Origin: Nitrospirillum viridazoti CBAmc
Lineage (GTDB): Bacteria > Pseudomonadota > Alphaproteobacteria > Azospirillales > Azospirillaceae
Reading direction: 5' to 3'
DNA length: 64,000 nucleotides
Assembly (NCBI RefSeq): GCF_000730165.1
Contig: NZ_CP022111.1
Location: forward strand, 992,001-1,056,000
Part shown: piece after piece, positions 1 to 11,573 of the stretch
Layout: each line of letters begins with the position of its first letter
Numbering within the stretch: the stretch's first letter is position 1
Program-made: the position numbers and the translations under genes
Notes under the pieces: generated by a model
Database searches by the model: none
What the model saw: only the letters and a program-made list of their open reading frames with translations
What the model was told of the DNA's origin: nothing

Positions 1-1
1 G

Positions 2-490
2 AAGCTGGCCCACGCCATGGGGGCCGACGTCACGGTACTGAGCCAATCGCTGCGCAAGGAGGCCGACGGCCGGCGGCTGGGGGCCGACCATTTCTACGCC
101 ACGTCGGACGAAGCGACCTTCACGAAGCTGGCGGGCACCTTCGACCTGATCATCAACACGGTGTCGGCGCCCATCGACTGGAACGCCTACCTGGGCCTGC
201 TGAAGGTTGATGGTGCCCTGGTCGTGGTGGGCGTGCCGGAGGAACAGGTGCCGGTGGGCGCCTTCTCCCTGATCATGGGCCGCCGCAGCCTGGCCGGTTC
301 CCTGATCGGCGGCATCCAGGAAACGCAGGAGATGTTGGATTTCTGCGCCAAGCACAACATCATCAGCGACATCGAGACCATCGCCATCAACCAGGTGAAC
401 GAGGCTTATGACCGCGTCGTCGCCAGCGATGTGCGGTATCGTTTCGTAATCGATATGGCATCGTTGAAGACTGCTGAAGCCGGCTTCTAA
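2..490 (+). CDS. Zinc-type alcohol dehydrogenase, C-terminal part (5' truncated by window)
   Basis: The reading frame is open from base 2, so the gene starts before the window; about 162 codons are visible. They cover the end of the NAD(P)-binding Rossmann fold and the C-terminal catalytic segment of a medium-chain dehydrogenase/reductase. Residues such as [19 protein letters not shown] and [12 protein letters not shown] resemble the cinnamyl-alcohol dehydrogenase/YahK group, which reduces aldehydes with NADPH and zinc. The zinc ligands lie in the missing N-terminal half, so catalytic competence cannot be judged. A strong hairpin terminator follows the stop codon. Confidence 0.85.
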   Translation, partial: KLAHAMGADVTVLSQSLRKEADGRRLGADHFYATSDEATFTKLAGTFDLIINTVSAPIDWNAYLGLLKVDGALVVVGVPEEQVPVGAFSLIMGRRSLAGSLIGGIQETQEMLDFCAKHNIISDIETIAINQVNEAYDRVVASDVRYRFVIDMASLKTAEAGF

Positions 491-513
491 GGCCTTACGG
501 TTCCGACTTTGGA

Positions 514-549
514 CGGGCGGCGGGGCCATTCCGCCGCCCGCTTCATTTT
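514..549 (+). terminator. Rho-independent terminator
   Basis: A perfect 10-bp inverted repeat (cgggcggcgg at 514-523, ccgccgcccg at 531-540) has a 7-nt loop and is followed by a T-rich stretch, cttcatttt. It lies 24 bp after the dehydrogenase stop codon and should end that transcript. Confidence 0.8.
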
Positions 550-650
550 GCTGAAATGGAATTTAGGTTGCGCCAGGCGCGTGCCGGTTGTGGCTGTTCC
601 GAACGCGGACTACGCTCAAGGTCCTCGAATGGCTCTGAAGCGGTGACCCC

Positions 651-1019
651 ATGCGCCCTGGTATTCTGATCCTTGCCGGCGTGATCGCCGCGCTGTCTTC
701 CGGGGCCTGGGCCCAGGGCACCAATAGTTCGGCCACCAGTCCGGCGGCCGGCCCTGCGGCACCGCCAGCGCTGAAAAAGGACGACCTGCCCCGTGACATC
801 ATCGTCACCCCGCAAGTGCTGCCGACGCCGGAAGAAGAACAGGCCTACCACGATGCGGAATATGCCCGCCTCAAGGCCATGTTCGGCCCGCCGGAACTGC
901 CGCCGATCTCGCGGGGGGACGCCATGAGCCGAGATGAGACACAGAACACCGGCACCGTGGCGGGGCCCAAGGCGGTCAATTGTCCTGATATCGCGGCCTG
1001 TTACGCCCCGCCGAAATAG
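651..1019 (+). CDS. Small secreted hypothetical protein
   Basis: The 122-aa product starts with a classical signal peptide: a short basic end, hydrophobic residues 4-17, and likely cleavage after AWA near residue 21. The mature part is low-complexity, rich in Ala and Pro at first, then acidic (PTPEEEQAYHDAEYARLKAMF). Two cysteines near the C-terminus (NCPDIAACY) could form a disulfide. I recognise no domain. It is convergent with the DUF3422 gene. It is probably periplasmic; its function is unknown. Confidence 0.6.
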   Translation: MRPGILILAGVIAALSSGAWAQGTNSSATSPAAGPAAPPALKKDDLPRDIIVTPQVLPTPEEEQAYHDAEYARLKAMFGPPELPPISRGDAMSRDETQNTGTVAGPKAVNCPDIAACYAPPK

Positions 1020-1077
1020 GCCCAGACCAGGGGCGCCGGGCCAGGGCCGCCAGACTTCCTTGAACGTCAGAAAACCT

Positions 1078-2358
1078 TCAGTGCGGCATGTTGCGCCGCA
1101 GCCAGCGGGCGGCAATGGCCACCACGCCGGCGCAGACCGGCACGGCGATGGCCACGATGCGGCTGGTGGAAGGCCAGCCCTCCGTCTCCGGCAGGCCGTG
1201 CATCACCTTTTCCACCAGCGACACCAGGTAGTAGGTGATGCCCACGATGGACAGGGCCTCCACCGCCTCCTGGATGCGCACGTGCATGCTGGAATTGCGG
1301 TCCAGCGAGGTCAGCAGGGTGGCGCTCTGACTGGACAGGCCGACATCCACGCGGGTGCGCAGGCTGGCCTGGGCGCGTTCCATGCCGGCGGCCAGTTCCC
1401 CCTGAAGGCGGGCGGCGGCCTCCACCGTGCGGATGCCGGGCCGCAGGCGCCGCTTCAGGAACAGGCCCACGCGCTGCAGGCCGGGGATGCGATCCTCCCG
1501 CAGTTCGTCCAGCCGCTCGCTGACGATCTCGCCATAGGCCAGGCTGGCGCCGAAGCGCCAGCGGTTGCGCGTCACCAGATGGCCCAGGTCGACCGCCAGG
1601 TCGGTCAGGCTGTCCAGGATGGCGCGGTCCTCCGCCGGGGTCTTGCTGTCGCGGATGCGGCCGACGGTATCCTCCAGCCGGCGTTCCATGTCGGTCAGGA
1701 CCGCCATGGTCTCGCGCGCCTGGGGGAAAGCCAGGAAGGCGGCGGCGCGGTAGGTCTCGATCTCCAGGATGCGCTGCACCAGGCGGCCCAGCCGATCGTC
1801 GGTCAGGCCCCGGTTCTGAATCAGGGCGCGGCTGTAGCCGTCACCGTCAATATGGAAGTCCAGCGCCACCCAGGCCTCACCGCCATTGACCACGGCGCCG
1901 GCGCAGCTGCCGGTGGGGAAGCGGGCGGCGAGCGCCACGGGGTCCGGCTGCCCCTCCGCCTGCTCGACCTGCACGTTAACCGCCGCCAGGCGCCGGGCGC
2001 CCAGGGGACCGAACACGCCGTCCAGCAAGGTTTCCACCGCCAGCCGGGTCTCCTCACCATGAGCGCCGGTGATGGCCACGCTGACGCTGAGGAATTCAGT
2101 GTGGTGCTCCCACTTCACCTGGGCCGGCCGGCCGGCGATGGCGGTGGCGGTGACGCCATAGCGCGGCGCCTCGGCCTGCGGGGAGGGCAGGGCGTCCAGC
2201 ACGGTCAGCAGGCGGCCGGCGCAGGCCGATCCCTCCGCCGGGGTGCAGAGGTAGGTGGCCTGGAAGACCTCCACCGGCGCCTTCACCGGCATGGCCATGC
2301 GGGAGTGCAACTCCTGCATCAGCACGCCGCGCAGCGGGTGATCCGCCTCTATGCCCAT
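1078..2358 (-). CDS. DUF3422 family membrane-anchored protein
   Basis: A 426-aa protein with the N-terminal family signature HPLRGVLMQELHSR and the segment KWEHHTEF, typical of DUF3422. These are proteobacterial proteins of unknown function with a large soluble part and a C-terminal membrane anchor. Two hydrophobic stretches near residues 366-385 and 399-420, followed by basic residues (RWLRRNMPH), fit that anchor. It lies 135 bp downstream of the methylmalonyl-CoA mutase gene on the same strand, separated by a hairpin, so it is probably a separate transcript. No catalytic motif was recognised. Confidence 0.8.
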   Translation of the reverse strand: MGIEADHPLRGVLMQELHSRMAMPVKAPVEVFQATYLCTPAEGSACAGRLLTVLDALPSPQAEAPRYGVTATAIAGRPAQVKWEHHTEFLSVSVAITGAHGEETRLAVETLLDGVFGPLGARRLAAVNVQVEQAEGQPDPVALAARFPTGSCAGAVVNGGEAWVALDFHIDGDGYSRALIQNRGLTDDRLGRLVQRILEIETYRAAAFLAFPQARETMAVLTDMERRLEDTVGRIRDSKTPAEDRAILDSLTDLAVDLGHLVTRNRWRFGASLAYGEIVSERLDELREDRIPGLQRVGLFLKRRLRPGIRTVEAAARLQGELAAGMERAQASLRTRVDVGLSSQSATLLTSLDRNSSMHVRIQEAVEALSIVGITYYLVSLVEKVMHGLPETEGWPSTSRIVAIAVPVCAGVVAIAARWLRRNMPH

Positions 2359-2435
2359 GATGCCCTACCCCTCACGCCGTAAGCCGAAGTTCCGGGGGAA
2401 TGCTAACACAGGGTGGGCGCCAAGCCAGGGCGGAG

Positions 2436-2458
2436 CCCTGTGCGCCGGGCGCACAGGG
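2436..2458 (-). terminator. Terminator-like hairpin after the mutase gene
   Basis: A perfect 10-bp inverted repeat (ccctgtgcgc / gcgcacaggg) has a 3-nt loop. It lies in the gap between the mutase stop codon and the DUF3422 start. There is no clear U-tract on the minus strand, so termination is inferred from stem strength and position. Confidence 0.45.
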
Positions 2459-2493
2459 TGTTTCCCCCGCTGCATGGCTCCGCGGACGGAGGG

Positions 2494-4653
2494 TCAGGCG
2501 GCGGCTGGGCGCCGCTTCTGCAAAATTTCCAGGATTTCCGCGGCGGCTGTGGGGATGTTGGTGCCCGGGCCATAGATGGCGGCGGCGCCGGCCTGGTACA
2601 ACATGTCATAGTCCTGGGGCGGGATGACGCCGCCGCACACCACTAGGATGTCGCCCGCGCCCTGCGCCTTCAGGCTGTCGATCAGGGCCGGGACCAGCGT
2701 CTTGTGCCCGGCGGCCTGCGACGACACGCCAATGACGTGCACGTCGTTTTCCACCGCCTGGCGGGCCGCTTCCTCCGGCGTCTGGAACAGCGGGCCGACA
2801 TCGACGTCGAAGCCGATGTCGGCGAAGGCCGTGGCGATGACCTTGGCGCCCCGGTCGTGGCCGTCCTGGCCCATCTTCACCACCAGCATGCGCGGCCGGC
2901 GGCCCTCGGCCTCCGCGAAGGCCTCCACATCCTTGCGGATGCGGTTGAAGCCCTCATCGCCGTCGTAAGCCGAGCCATAGACCCCGCTGACGGAGCGGAT
3001 GACGGCGCGGTGGCGGGTGAAAACCCGCTCCAGCGCGTCGGAGATTTCACCCACCGTGGCGCGGGCGCGCGTCGCCTTGATGGCGAGATCCAGCAGGTTG
3101 CCGGTGCCGTCGGCAGCACCCTGGGACAGGGCGTCCAGCGCGGCCTTCACCGCCGCGTCGTCGCGGTTGGTGCGGATGGTGTTCAGGCGGGCGATCTGGG
3201 CCTCGCGCACGGCAGTGTTGTCGATGTCCAGCACCTCCACCCGCTCAGGATTCTGCGGTCGGTACTTGTTGACGCCAACCACCACCTCCTCACCCCGGTC
3301 GATGCGGGCCTGGCGGCGGGCCGCCGCCTCCTCGATCATCAGCTTGGGCAGGCCGCTGTCCACGGCCTTGGTCATGCCGCCCATGCCCTCCACCTGATCG
3401 ATCAGCTTCTCGGCCTCGGCTGCCAGGCTGTGGGTCAGACTTTCCACGTAGTAGCTGCCGCCCAGCGGGTCGACCACGTGGGGCACGCCCGTCTCCTCCG
3501 CGATGATCAGCTGGGTGTTGCGGGCGATGCGGGCGGAGAAGGGCGTGGGCAGGCCCAGCGCCTCGTCAAAGCTGTTGGTGTGCAGCGACTGCGTGCCGCC
3601 CAGCACGGCGGCCATGGCCTCGATGGTGGTGCGCACCACGTTGTTGTAGGGGTCCTGCTCCGTCAGGCTGACGCCCGAGGTCTGGCAATGGGTGCGCAGG
3701 GCCAGCGACCGCGCGTCCTGCGGATCGAAATGCTTCTTCATCAGCTTGGCCCACAGCAGGCGGGCGGCGCGCAGCTTGGCCACCTCCATGAAGAAGTTCA
3801 TGCCGATGGCGAAGAAGAAGGACAGGCGCGGGGCGAACTGGTCGACCTTCAGGCCCTTGGACGCCGCCGCCCGCACATACTCCAACCCGTCCGCCAGGGT
3901 GAAGGCCAGTTCCTGCACCGCCGTCGCCCCGGCTTCCTGCATGTGGTAGCCGCTGATGGAGATGGAGTTGAACTTGGGCATGTTCAGCGCCGTGTACTCG
4001 ATGATGTCGGCCACGATGCGCATGCTGGGGGTGGGCGGGTAAATGTAGGTGTTGCGGACCATGAACTCCTTCAGGATGTCGTTCTGGATGGTCCCGGACA
4101 GTTTGTCCTGGCTGACGCCCTGCTCCTCCGCCGCCACGATGTAGCCCGCCAGCACCGGCAGCACGGCGCCGTTCATGGTCATGGACACGCTCATCTTGTC
4201 CAACGGGATGCCGTCGAACAGGATCTTCATGTCCTCCACGCTGTCGATGGCGACACCGGCCTTGCCCACGTCGCCCACCACGCGGGGGTGGTCGCTGTCG
4301 TAGCCGCGATGGGTGGCCAGGTCGAAGGCCACCGACAGGCCCATCTGGCCCGCCGCCAGGTTGGCCTTGTAGAAGCGGTTGCTTTCCTCCGCCGTGGAGA
4401 AGCCGGCGTACTGCCGGATGGTCCAGGGCCGGTGGCTGTACATGGTGGCCCGGGGACCCCGCGTGTAGGGCGCGAAGCCCGGCAGGGTCTGAAGCTCCAG
4501 TCCCTCCAGATCCGCTGCGGTGTAGAGCGGCTTCACCGCGATGCCCTCGGGCGTGGTGCGCACCAGGCCTTCGGGGTCGGCACCGAATTCCTTGGCGGCC
4601 AGGCGCTGCCAATCGGCCAGGGTCTTCTCGGAGAAGTCGCTCATGATGGTCAC
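2494..4653 (-). CDS. scpA: Methylmalonyl-CoA mutase, single-chain
   Basis: The adenosylcobalamin-dependent enzyme interconverts (R)-methylmalonyl-CoA and succinyl-CoA, the last step of propionyl-CoA assimilation. The 719-aa product has an N-terminal TIM-barrel substrate domain (e.g. [20 protein letters not shown]) and a C-terminal B12-binding domain with DGHDRG, whose His near residue 599 is the lower cobalt ligand. The length fits homodimeric mutases such as E. coli Sbm. The GTG start overlaps the pccA stop as GTGA; an ATG three codons in (4644) is an alternative start. It is the last gene of the pccB-pccA-mutase operon. The mutB symbol is equally usable. Confidence 0.95.
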   Translation of the reverse strand: MTIMSDFSEKTLADWQRLAAKEFGADPEGLVRTTPEGIAVKPLYTAADLEGLELQTLPGFAPYTRGPRATMYSHRPWTIRQYAGFSTAEESNRFYKANLAAGQMGLSVAFDLATHRGYDSDHPRVVGDVGKAGVAIDSVEDMKILFDGIPLDKMSVSMTMNGAVLPVLAGYIVAAEEQGVSQDKLSGTIQNDILKEFMVRNTYIYPPTPSMRIVADIIEYTALNMPKFNSISISGYHMQEAGATAVQELAFTLADGLEYVRAAASKGLKVDQFAPRLSFFFAIGMNFFMEVAKLRAARLLWAKLMKKHFDPQDARSLALRTHCQTSGVSLTEQDPYNNVVRTTIEAMAAVLGGTQSLHTNSFDEALGLPTPFSARIARNTQLIIAEETGVPHVVDPLGGSYYVESLTHSLAAEAEKLIDQVEGMGGMTKAVDSGLPKLMIEEAAARRQARIDRGEEVVVGVNKYRPQNPERVEVLDIDNTAVREAQIARLNTIRTNRDDAAVKAALDALSQGAADGTGNLLDLAIKATRARATVGEISDALERVFTRHRAVIRSVSGVYGSAYDGDEGFNRIRKDVEAFAEAEGRRPRMLVVKMGQDGHDRGAKVIATAFADIGFDVDVGPLFQTPEEAARQAVENDVHVIGVSSQAAGHKTLVPALIDSLKAQGAGDILVVCGGVIPPQDYDMLYQAGAAAIYGPGTNIPTAAAEILEILQKRRPAAA

Positions 4654-6656
4654 TCGAACTCGATGATGATCTGGTCGACGGCCAGGGACGTGCCCTTTTC
4701 GGCCGCGATCTTCTTGACGGTGCCGTCGGATTCGGCGCGTAGGATGTTTTCCATCTTCATGGCCTCCACCACCGCCAGCTCCTGGCCGGCCTTGACCTCA
4801 TCGCCCACGGCCACCGCCACGGTGACCAGCAGGCCCGGCATAGGCGACAGCAGGAACTTGGACATGTCCGGCTTGGCCTTGATGGGCATCAGGGCCGCGA
4901 ACTCCGCCGCCCGGACGGTCAACACCTGCACCTCCAACTCCGCCCCGCCGTGGAACAGGCGGTAGCCGATGCCCGTGCCGTCCACCTGAACGGCCAGGGC
5001 GTGACCATCCACCGTGCCGGCCCACAGCGATTGGCCGGGGTGCCAGTCGGTGTTGCGCACCGCATACGTCCGGCCGTCCAGCGTCACGTCATGGCCGTCA
5101 TCCACGGCGACGATCTCCGCCGGATGGTTGTCCCGGCCGCAGCGCACCACCCAGGTGGCGGGCACCACGCGGTGGTGGCCGGCCATCTGGCCGGAGATGG
5201 TCGCGTCCCGCTCCACCCGGCTGCGGTGGATGCTGGCGGCCATGGCCAGCAGGCGGGTCAGCACCTCGGCCGGCAGTTCGCGGCCGTGGAAGCCGTCGGG
5301 GAATTCCTCGGCGATGAAGTTGGTGGTCAGGCGCCCTTCACCGAAGCGGCGGGATTCCACCAGGGCCGCGAGGAAGCTGATGTTGTGGCCCACGCCGCGG
5401 ATCTGGAAGCGGTCCAGCGCGTCGCCCATGGCGGTGATGGCCGTGGTGCGGTCGGGGCCGTAGGTGATCAGCTTGGCGATCATGGGATCATAGAACATGC
5501 TGATCTCGCCGCCCTCGTGGATGCCGGTATCCACGCGGACGATGCTGCCCTCCTGCGCGCCCGGGCCCTCGGCCGGGGGCCGGTAGCGGGTGACGCGGCC
5601 GATGGACGGCAGGAAGTTGCGCGTGGGCTCCTCCGCGTACACGCGGGCCTCCAGCGCCCACCCGTTCAGCTTTACGTCATCCTGGATGATCGGCAGCTTC
5701 TCGCCCGCCGCCACGCGGATCATCAGTTCCACCAGGTCCAGGCCGGTGATCATCTCCGTCACCGGATGTTCCACCTGTAGGCGGGTGTTCATCTCCAGGA
5801 AGTAGAAGTTGCGGTCCTTGTCGACGATGAACTCCACTGTGCCAGCACTGCGGTATTGTACCGCCTGCGCCAGGGCCACGGCCTGCTCACCCATGGCCTT
5901 ACGCGTGGCCTCGTCCAGGAAGGGGCTGGGCGCCTCCTCGATCACCTTCTGGTGGCGGCGCTGGATGCTGCATTCACGCTCGCCCAGGTAGACGCAGTTG
6001 CCATGGGCATCGGCCATGACCTGGATTTCGATGTGCCGGGGCTCGGTCACGTACTTCTCGATGAACACCCGGTCGTCGGCGAAGCTGGAGCGCGCCTCAT
6101 TGCTGGCGCTGCGGAAGCCTTCGCGCGTCTGGGCGTCGTCCCAGGCCACGCGCATGCCCTTGCCGCCACCGCCGGCCGACGCCTTGATCATCACGGGATA
6201 GCCGATGTCGTGGGCGATGCGCACCGCCTCCTCATCGTCCTTGATGACGCCCAGGTAGCCGGGAACGGTGCTGACGCCGGCGGCCTTGGCCAGCTTCTTG
6301 GACTCGATCTTGTCGCCCATGGCGCCGATGGCGTGGACGTCCGGGCCGATGAAGGCGATGCCGGCGGCCTTCAAGGCCTCGCAGAACGCTGCCTTTTCCG
6401 AGAGGAAGCCATAGCCGGGATGAACGGCCTCGGCCCCCGTTTCCAGGCAGGCCTGGATGATGCGGTCGGCCACCAGATAGCTTTGGGCCGACGGCGCCGG
6501 GCCAATGGCCGCGGCCTCGTCCGCCATCTGCACGTGCAAGGCGCCGGCGTCCGCCTCGGAATAGACGGCGACGGTCTTGATGCCCATGCGGCGCGCCGTC
6601 TTGATGACCCGGCAGGCGATCTCGCCCCGGTTGGCGATCAGGATCTTGGAGAACAT
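4650..6656 (-). CDS. pccA: Propionyl-CoA carboxylase alpha subunit (biotin carboxylase plus biotin carrier)
   Basis: This 668-aa subunit carboxylates biotin with ATP and bicarbonate. The product begins [17 protein letters not shown], the conserved biotin-carboxylase start. I chose this ATG over an in-frame codon 14 residues upstream because family members begin here. An ATP-grasp domain with GGGGKGMR is followed by the biotin-carboxylase C-terminal domain. The C-terminal biotinyl domain carries EAMKMEN with the modified Lys near residue 634. It lies between pccB (11-bp gap) and the mutase gene (4-bp overlap), which argues for propionyl-CoA rather than acetyl- or methylcrotonyl-CoA as the substrate. 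Confidence 0.93.
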   Translation of the reverse strand: MFSKILIANRGEIACRVIKTARRMGIKTVAVYSEADAGALHVQMADEAAAIGPAPSAQSYLVADRIIQACLETGAEAVHPGYGFLSEKAAFCEALKAAGIAFIGPDVHAIGAMGDKIESKKLAKAAGVSTVPGYLGVIKDDEEAVRIAHDIGYPVMIKASAGGGGKGMRVAWDDAQTREGFRSASNEARSSFADDRVFIEKYVTEPRHIEIQVMADAHGNCVYLGERECSIQRRHQKVIEEAPSPFLDEATRKAMGEQAVALAQAVQYRSAGTVEFIVDKDRNFYFLEMNTRLQVEHPVTEMITGLDLVELMIRVAAGEKLPIIQDDVKLNGWALEARVYAEEPTRNFLPSIGRVTRYRPPAEGPGAQEGSIVRVDTGIHEGGEISMFYDPMIAKLITYGPDRTTAITAMGDALDRFQIRGVGHNISFLAALVESRRFGEGRLTTNFIAEEFPDGFHGRELPAEVLTRLLAMAASIHRSRVERDATISGQMAGHHRVVPATWVVRCGRDNHPAEIVAVDDGHDVTLDGRTYAVRNTDWHPGQSLWAGTVDGHALAVQVDGTGIGYRLFHGGAELEVQVLTVRAAEFAALMPIKAKPDMSKFLLSPMPGLLVTVAVAVGDEVKAGQELAVVEAMKMENILRAESDGTVKKIAAEKGTSLAVDQIIIEFE

Positions 6657-6667
6657 CAGGACGGGCC

Positions 6668-8203
<1,536 letters not shown>

Positions 8204-8298
8204 CGCCCGTCTCCTGACCGGTTATGGGTGCGCCGGATGGCGGCTGTTTTTGGGTGTGGCGATGGCAGCGGGGGCCACCTGGATTGACAGCTGCGATG

Positions 8299-8318
8299 TT
8301 TGCAAACAGTTTGATCCC
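8299..8318. promoter_or_regulatory. Candidate ScfR/PccR operator on the pccB side
   Basis: A perfect palindrome TTTGCAAA (8299-8306) is followed after three bases by a degenerate second copy beginning TTTGATC. The Rhodobacter sphaeroides regulator PccR is known to act at paired TTTGCAAA sites upstream of pccB. The site lies about 95 bp upstream of the pccB start, a suitable promoter position. The motif is seen; the function is inferred from the divergent regulator. Confidence 0.5.
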
Positions 8319-8365
8319 AGTTCAAGCCGATGCCACGCGAAATCGTGCGACGCCGGGGTGGTTAA

Positions 8366-8383
8366 TTTGTGAAGTTTGTAAAA
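8366..8383. promoter_or_regulatory. Candidate autoregulatory half-sites before the ScfR regulator
   Basis: Two imperfect copies of the same motif, TTTGTGAA and TTTGTAAA, sit one base apart about 22 bp before the regulator's start codon. The position would allow autorepression. Spacing is shorter than the published PccR arrangement, so this is tentative. Confidence 0.35.
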
Positions 8384-8404
8384 TTGAATGAGGGTGCAAC
8401 GGCC

Positions 8405-9841
8405 ATGGCGGGCAAGATTTTCGCGGGCGAACGGGTGCGGCAACTGCGCCAGCAGCGGGGCATGGCGCTGTCCGCCCTGGCCCAGGCCAGCCAGCTGTCC
8501 ATGAGTTATCTAAGCCAGATCGAAAACAATCAACGCCCCCTCAGCACGGCAGCGCTCGCGGCCATCTCCGCCGTGTTCGGGGTGGAACCGCGCCATTTCG
8601 CCGACGACAGCGATTTGCGCCTGGGCAGCGAGCTGCGCGAGGTACTGGGCGACCCGCTGTTCGCCGACGACGCCTCCGGCCTCAGCGCCATCAGCGACGC
8701 GGTACGCGCAGCACCCGGCATCGCCGGCCAGTTCATCAAGCTCTACCGCGCCTACCAGCATTTGATGGAGGAGGGGGCGCGCCACCGCCTGGATCAGGAT
8801 CTGGAGATGGAAACCGGCGGCACGGCGCCCTTCCCCTATGACGACGTGCGCGACTTCGTGCAGAGCAAGCGCAACCATTTCGCCAGCCTGGACGTGGCGG
8901 CGGAAACGCTGTTCGAAAGCCAGGGCTTCACCGCCACCCGCCTGCTGGAAGACCTGATCGACTACCTGCGCGATCGCCACGGCGTCACCTGCGCCGTGTC
9001 GGCGGCGCTGGGCGGGGAGGGGGTGCTGTGGCGCTACGATCCCGCCCTGCGCCAGCTGCATCTGGCGGAAAGCGCGCCGCGCGAAAGCCGCGCCTTCTTC
9101 CTGGCGCAGCAGATCGGCCGCATGCAGTTCGCCCCCCTGATCGAGGAGGAGGTGCGCAAGGCGCCGTTGAGCAGTCCCGAGGCGCGCGGCCTGGCCTACA
9201 CGGGCCTCGCCAATTACTTCGCCGGCGCCCTGATCCTGCCCTATGGCCGCTTCCTGACCCAGGCGCGGGCCGTGCGCCATGACATCGAACGGCTGCAGCA
9301 CCATTTCGGCACCAGCTTTGAGCAGGTGTGCCACCGGCTCAGCACCATGCAGCGGCCGGGCAACGCCGGCATCCCCTTCTACTTCCTGAAGGTCGACCGG
9401 GCGGGCAACATCTTCAAGCGCAGCAGCGCCACCCGTTTCCAGTTCGCCCGCTTCGGCGGCGCCTGCCCCTTGTGGAACGTGCACGAGGCCTTCGCCCAGC
9501 CGGGCCGCATCCTGGTGCAGGTGGCCCGCACGCCGGACGGCATCACCTATCTCTGCATCGCCCGCACCGTCACCATGACCGGTGGCGGCTACCTGTCCCG
9601 CCCGCGCGAGGCGGCGCTGGGCCTGGGCTGCGAGATCACCCATGCCGGCGACCTGGTCTATTCGGCCGGCCTGGACCTGCAGAACCAGGAAACGGCGGTG
9701 CCCATCGGTTCCAGCTGCAAGGTCTGCGACCGCGACGACTGCCGCCACCGCGCCTTCCCCTCCATCGGCCGGGGCCTGGCCATCGCCGGGCATGAGCGCC
9801 ACGTGGTACCGTTCAGCGTGACGCCTGGCGGGATTAAGTGA
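8405..9841 (+). CDS. Short-chain fatty acyl-CoA regulator (ScfR family), PccR-like
   Basis: The 478-aa product has an N-terminal XRE helix-turn-helix at about residues 8-65 (ERVRQLRQQRGMALSALAQ, SMSYLSQIENNQRPLS). A central ImmA/IrrE-like region carries FFLAQQIG in place of a metalloprotease HExxH, so no peptidase activity is expected. The C-terminal DUF2083-type domain has a cysteine-rich GSSCKVCDRDDCRHRAFPS. This architecture defines ScfR regulators that sense acyl-CoA esters. Divergence from pccB-pccA-mutase identifies it as the likely PccR equivalent. ATG 8405 was preferred over GTG 8369, as the longer start would overlap the motif and lacks a ribosome site. Confidence 0.87.
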   Translation: MAGKIFAGERVRQLRQQRGMALSALAQASQLSMSYLSQIENNQRPLSTAALAAISAVFGVEPRHFADDSDLRLGSELREVLGDPLFADDASGLSAISDAVRAAPGIAGQFIKLYRAYQHLMEEGARHRLDQDLEMETGGTAPFPYDDVRDFVQSKRNHFASLDVAAETLFESQGFTATRLLEDLIDYLRDRHGVTCAVSAALGGEGVLWRYDPALRQLHLAESAPRESRAFFLAQQIGRMQFAPLIEEEVRKAPLSSPEARGLAYTGLANYFAGALILPYGRFLTQARAVRHDIERLQHHFGTSFEQVCHRLSTMQRPGNAGIPFYFLKVDRAGNIFKRSSATRFQFARFGGACPLWNVHEAFAQPGRILVQVARTPDGITYLCIARTVTMTGGGYLSRPREAALGLGCEITHAGDLVYSAGLDLQNQETAVPIGSSCKVCDRDDCRHRAFPSIGRGLAIAGHERHVVPFSVTPGGIK

Positions 9842-9870
9842 AGCCTAGCGGCCGGCGTTTGAGCGCGCCC

Positions 9871-10587
9871 TCAACCCTCGGGCTCCGCCCGCTCCACTTC
9901 CCAGCTGACGGCATAGACATAGGGCTCCAGGCTCAGGCGGCCCACCATCTGCTCCATCGCCGCGTCGTTGCGGGTGGGGGAGACGGCCTTGGCGGTCACG
10001 TCGACCTTGGTGGTGTCCGGCACGTCCTGGCTGTCGATGCGGCGCAGGCCCAGGCCGCCGTGGGTCAGGGCGTGCATGAGCAGGGAGCGGATGTGCGCCT
10101 CCTCCGCCCCTTTGCAGGTGACGGAGACGGTGTAGTGCGTTTCCACATCCGTGGCGATCAGGATGCGGCGGTTCATGCGGCGCACCAGGGGCCGCAGGAT
10201 CAGGTTGGTGACGACGACGAAGCCGGCCGCCGCCAGGCTGGGCAGCCAGTAGCCGCCGCCGGCGAAGGTGCCGACCATGGCGGAGCACCACAGGGTGGCG
10301 GCGGTGTTCAGGCCGTGGACGTTCACGCCCTCGCGCAGGATCACGCCCGCACCCAGGAAGCCGATGCCCGACACCACCTGCGCCGCCACGCGGGTGGGAT
10401 CGCCCTGGCCCACCATGGCGGAGAAGATGACGAAGCCGGCGGAACCCAGGGCCACCAGCGCGTTGGTGCGCAGGCCGGCCATCTTCTGGTGCAGCTGGCG
10501 TTCGAAGCCGATGCCCGAGCCCAGGGTCAAGGCCATGGCCAGGCGCAGCACGACTTCCAGGGGGTTGGTCAGGTCGCCGGTTATCAT
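9871..10587 (-). CDS. MgtC/SapB family inner-membrane protein
   Basis: The product is 238 aa from the ATG at 10587, close to the 231 aa of Salmonella MgtC. It has about four or five N-terminal membrane helices with the family segments LGSGIGFERQ, LRTNALVALGSAGF and VVSGIGFLGAGVI. These are followed by a soluble C-terminal ACT-like domain (residues about 150-238). MgtC proteins support growth under low magnesium and modulate ATP synthase or phosphate uptake; which applies here is unknown. It is convergent with the ScfR gene and divergent from msrB. Confidence 0.85.
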   Translation of the reverse strand: MITGDLTNPLEVVLRLAMALTLGSGIGFERQLHQKMAGLRTNALVALGSAGFVIFSAMVGQGDPTRVAAQVVSGIGFLGAGVILREGVNVHGLNTAATLWCSAMVGTFAGGGYWLPSLAAAGFVVVTNLILRPLVRRMNRRILIATDVETHYTVSVTCKGAEEAHIRSLLMHALTHGGLGLRRIDSQDVPDTTKVDVTAKAVSPTRNDAAMEQMVGRLSLEPYVYAVSWEVERAEPEG

Positions 10588-10742
10588 CCTGTATTCTCTT
10601 ATCTTTGGCGCCGCGCCGATCGGCACCGTTTATGGCGCCGGCCGAACCATAAGGCAAGCAGGCGGGCGGCCACGACCCTGTGGCAATCCGCGCGCCGAAG
10701 GCCCATATCGGTAGCGACTTGGTAAAAAAGGAGCGTCAGGCC

Positions 10743-11141
10743 ATGGATGGCGAATACGAAGTGGTGCGCACGGACGAGGAATGGCGCCAGCTGCTGACGC
10801 CGGAGCAGTACGCCGTCATGCGCGGCCACGGCACCGAACGGCCGGGCAGTTGCGCCCTGAACCATGAGAAGCGGCCGGGCACCTTCTCCTGCGCCGGCTG
10901 CGGCCAGCCGCTGTTCCAGTCCACCCGCAAGTTCGAGAGCGGCACCGGCTGGCCCAGTTTCAACGACCCGGTGGAGGGTTCCGTCGCCACCACGGTGGAC
11001 CGCAGCTATGGCATGGTGCGGACCGAGGTGCACTGCGCCCGCTGCGGCAGCCACCTGGGCCACGTCTTCCCTGACGGCCCGCCGCCCACGCACCTGCGCT
11101 ATTGCATCAACGGCGTCGCGATGAACTTCGACGCGGATTGA
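10743..11141 (+). CDS. msrB: Peptide-methionine (R)-S-oxide reductase
   Basis: This 132-aa enzyme repairs methionine-R-sulfoxide in proteins. Two CxxC pairs (Cys50/Cys53 and Cys98/Cys101) bind structural zinc. The core is FESGTGWPSF, and the catalytic Cys121 lies in RYCING. The ATG at 10743 follows a good ribosome site (aaggag) nine bases upstream, so the longer in-frame start at 10680 was rejected. There is no signal peptide, so the protein is cytosolic. It is convergent with the next small secreted protein. Confidence 0.94.
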   Translation: MDGEYEVVRTDEEWRQLLTPEQYAVMRGHGTERPGSCALNHEKRPGTFSCAGCGQPLFQSTRKFESGTGWPSFNDPVEGSVATTVDRSYGMVRTEVHCARCGSHLGHVFPDGPPPTHLRYCINGVAMNFDAD

Positions 11142-11153
11142 GGTTCCAAGCGC

Positions 11154-11573
11154 TTAGTGCCGGCCCAGCTTACCCGCGGCGGGGCCGGCGGCGGCCACCG
11201 CCTGCTCCGCGCACTTGCTCAGGGTGTTCTCCTGGCAGGTGACTTCGGTGAAGCCCAGCGTCTGGCCCTGGGCGGAGGCGTAGCGGATGGGGAAGGCCAG
11301 CTTGTAGTGGATGCCCGAGCGCGCCGCCGCCGTGGGACCCTGCACCACCACGATCAGGGAATTGGCCCGGTGCCCGCTGCTGAGCACGAAGGCACCGTCG
11401 CGGCCGAAGGCCTGAACCACGGCGCCGGCCAGGGCGACCGTGACGTCATCATCGCCGCCGCGCAGCACCTCCACCTCGGTGGGGGCGCCGGCACGGGCGG
11501 GTGGCCATCCCGGGATGCACGCGACGGTCACGGCCATCACCACCGCCACTTTCACGATTCCGCGCGCATCCAT
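11154..11573 (-). CDS. Secreted hypothetical protein
   Basis: A 139-aa product with an N-terminal signal peptide (hydrophobic residues 6-20, likely cleavage after ARA near residue 28). The mature part is beta-rich (EVEVLRGGDDDVTVALAGAVV) with two cysteines near the C-terminus (TCQENTLSKCAEQ) that could pair. I recognise no family. It is probably periplasmic. The 264 bp between it and the divergent receptor gene hold no further gene, only presumed promoters. Confidence 0.6.
   Translation of the reverse strand: MDARGIVKVAVVMAVTVACIPGWPPARAGAPTEVEVLRGGDDDVTVALAGAVVQAFGRDGAFVLSSGHRANSLIVVVQGPTAAARSGIHYKLAFPIRYASAQGQTLGFTEVTCQENTLSKCAEQAVAAAGPAAGKLGRH

Noticed and set aside
2704-4965. A 753-codon open frame opposite the mutase gene
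   Set aside because: It is an antisense shadow produced by GC-rich codon bias; the minus-strand mutase has all family motifs.
9845-10657. Alternative minus-strand frame overlapping the MgtC-like gene
   Set aside because: Its translation is Arg/Gly/Pro-rich without a family match, while the frame ending at 9871 encodes a clear MgtC protein.
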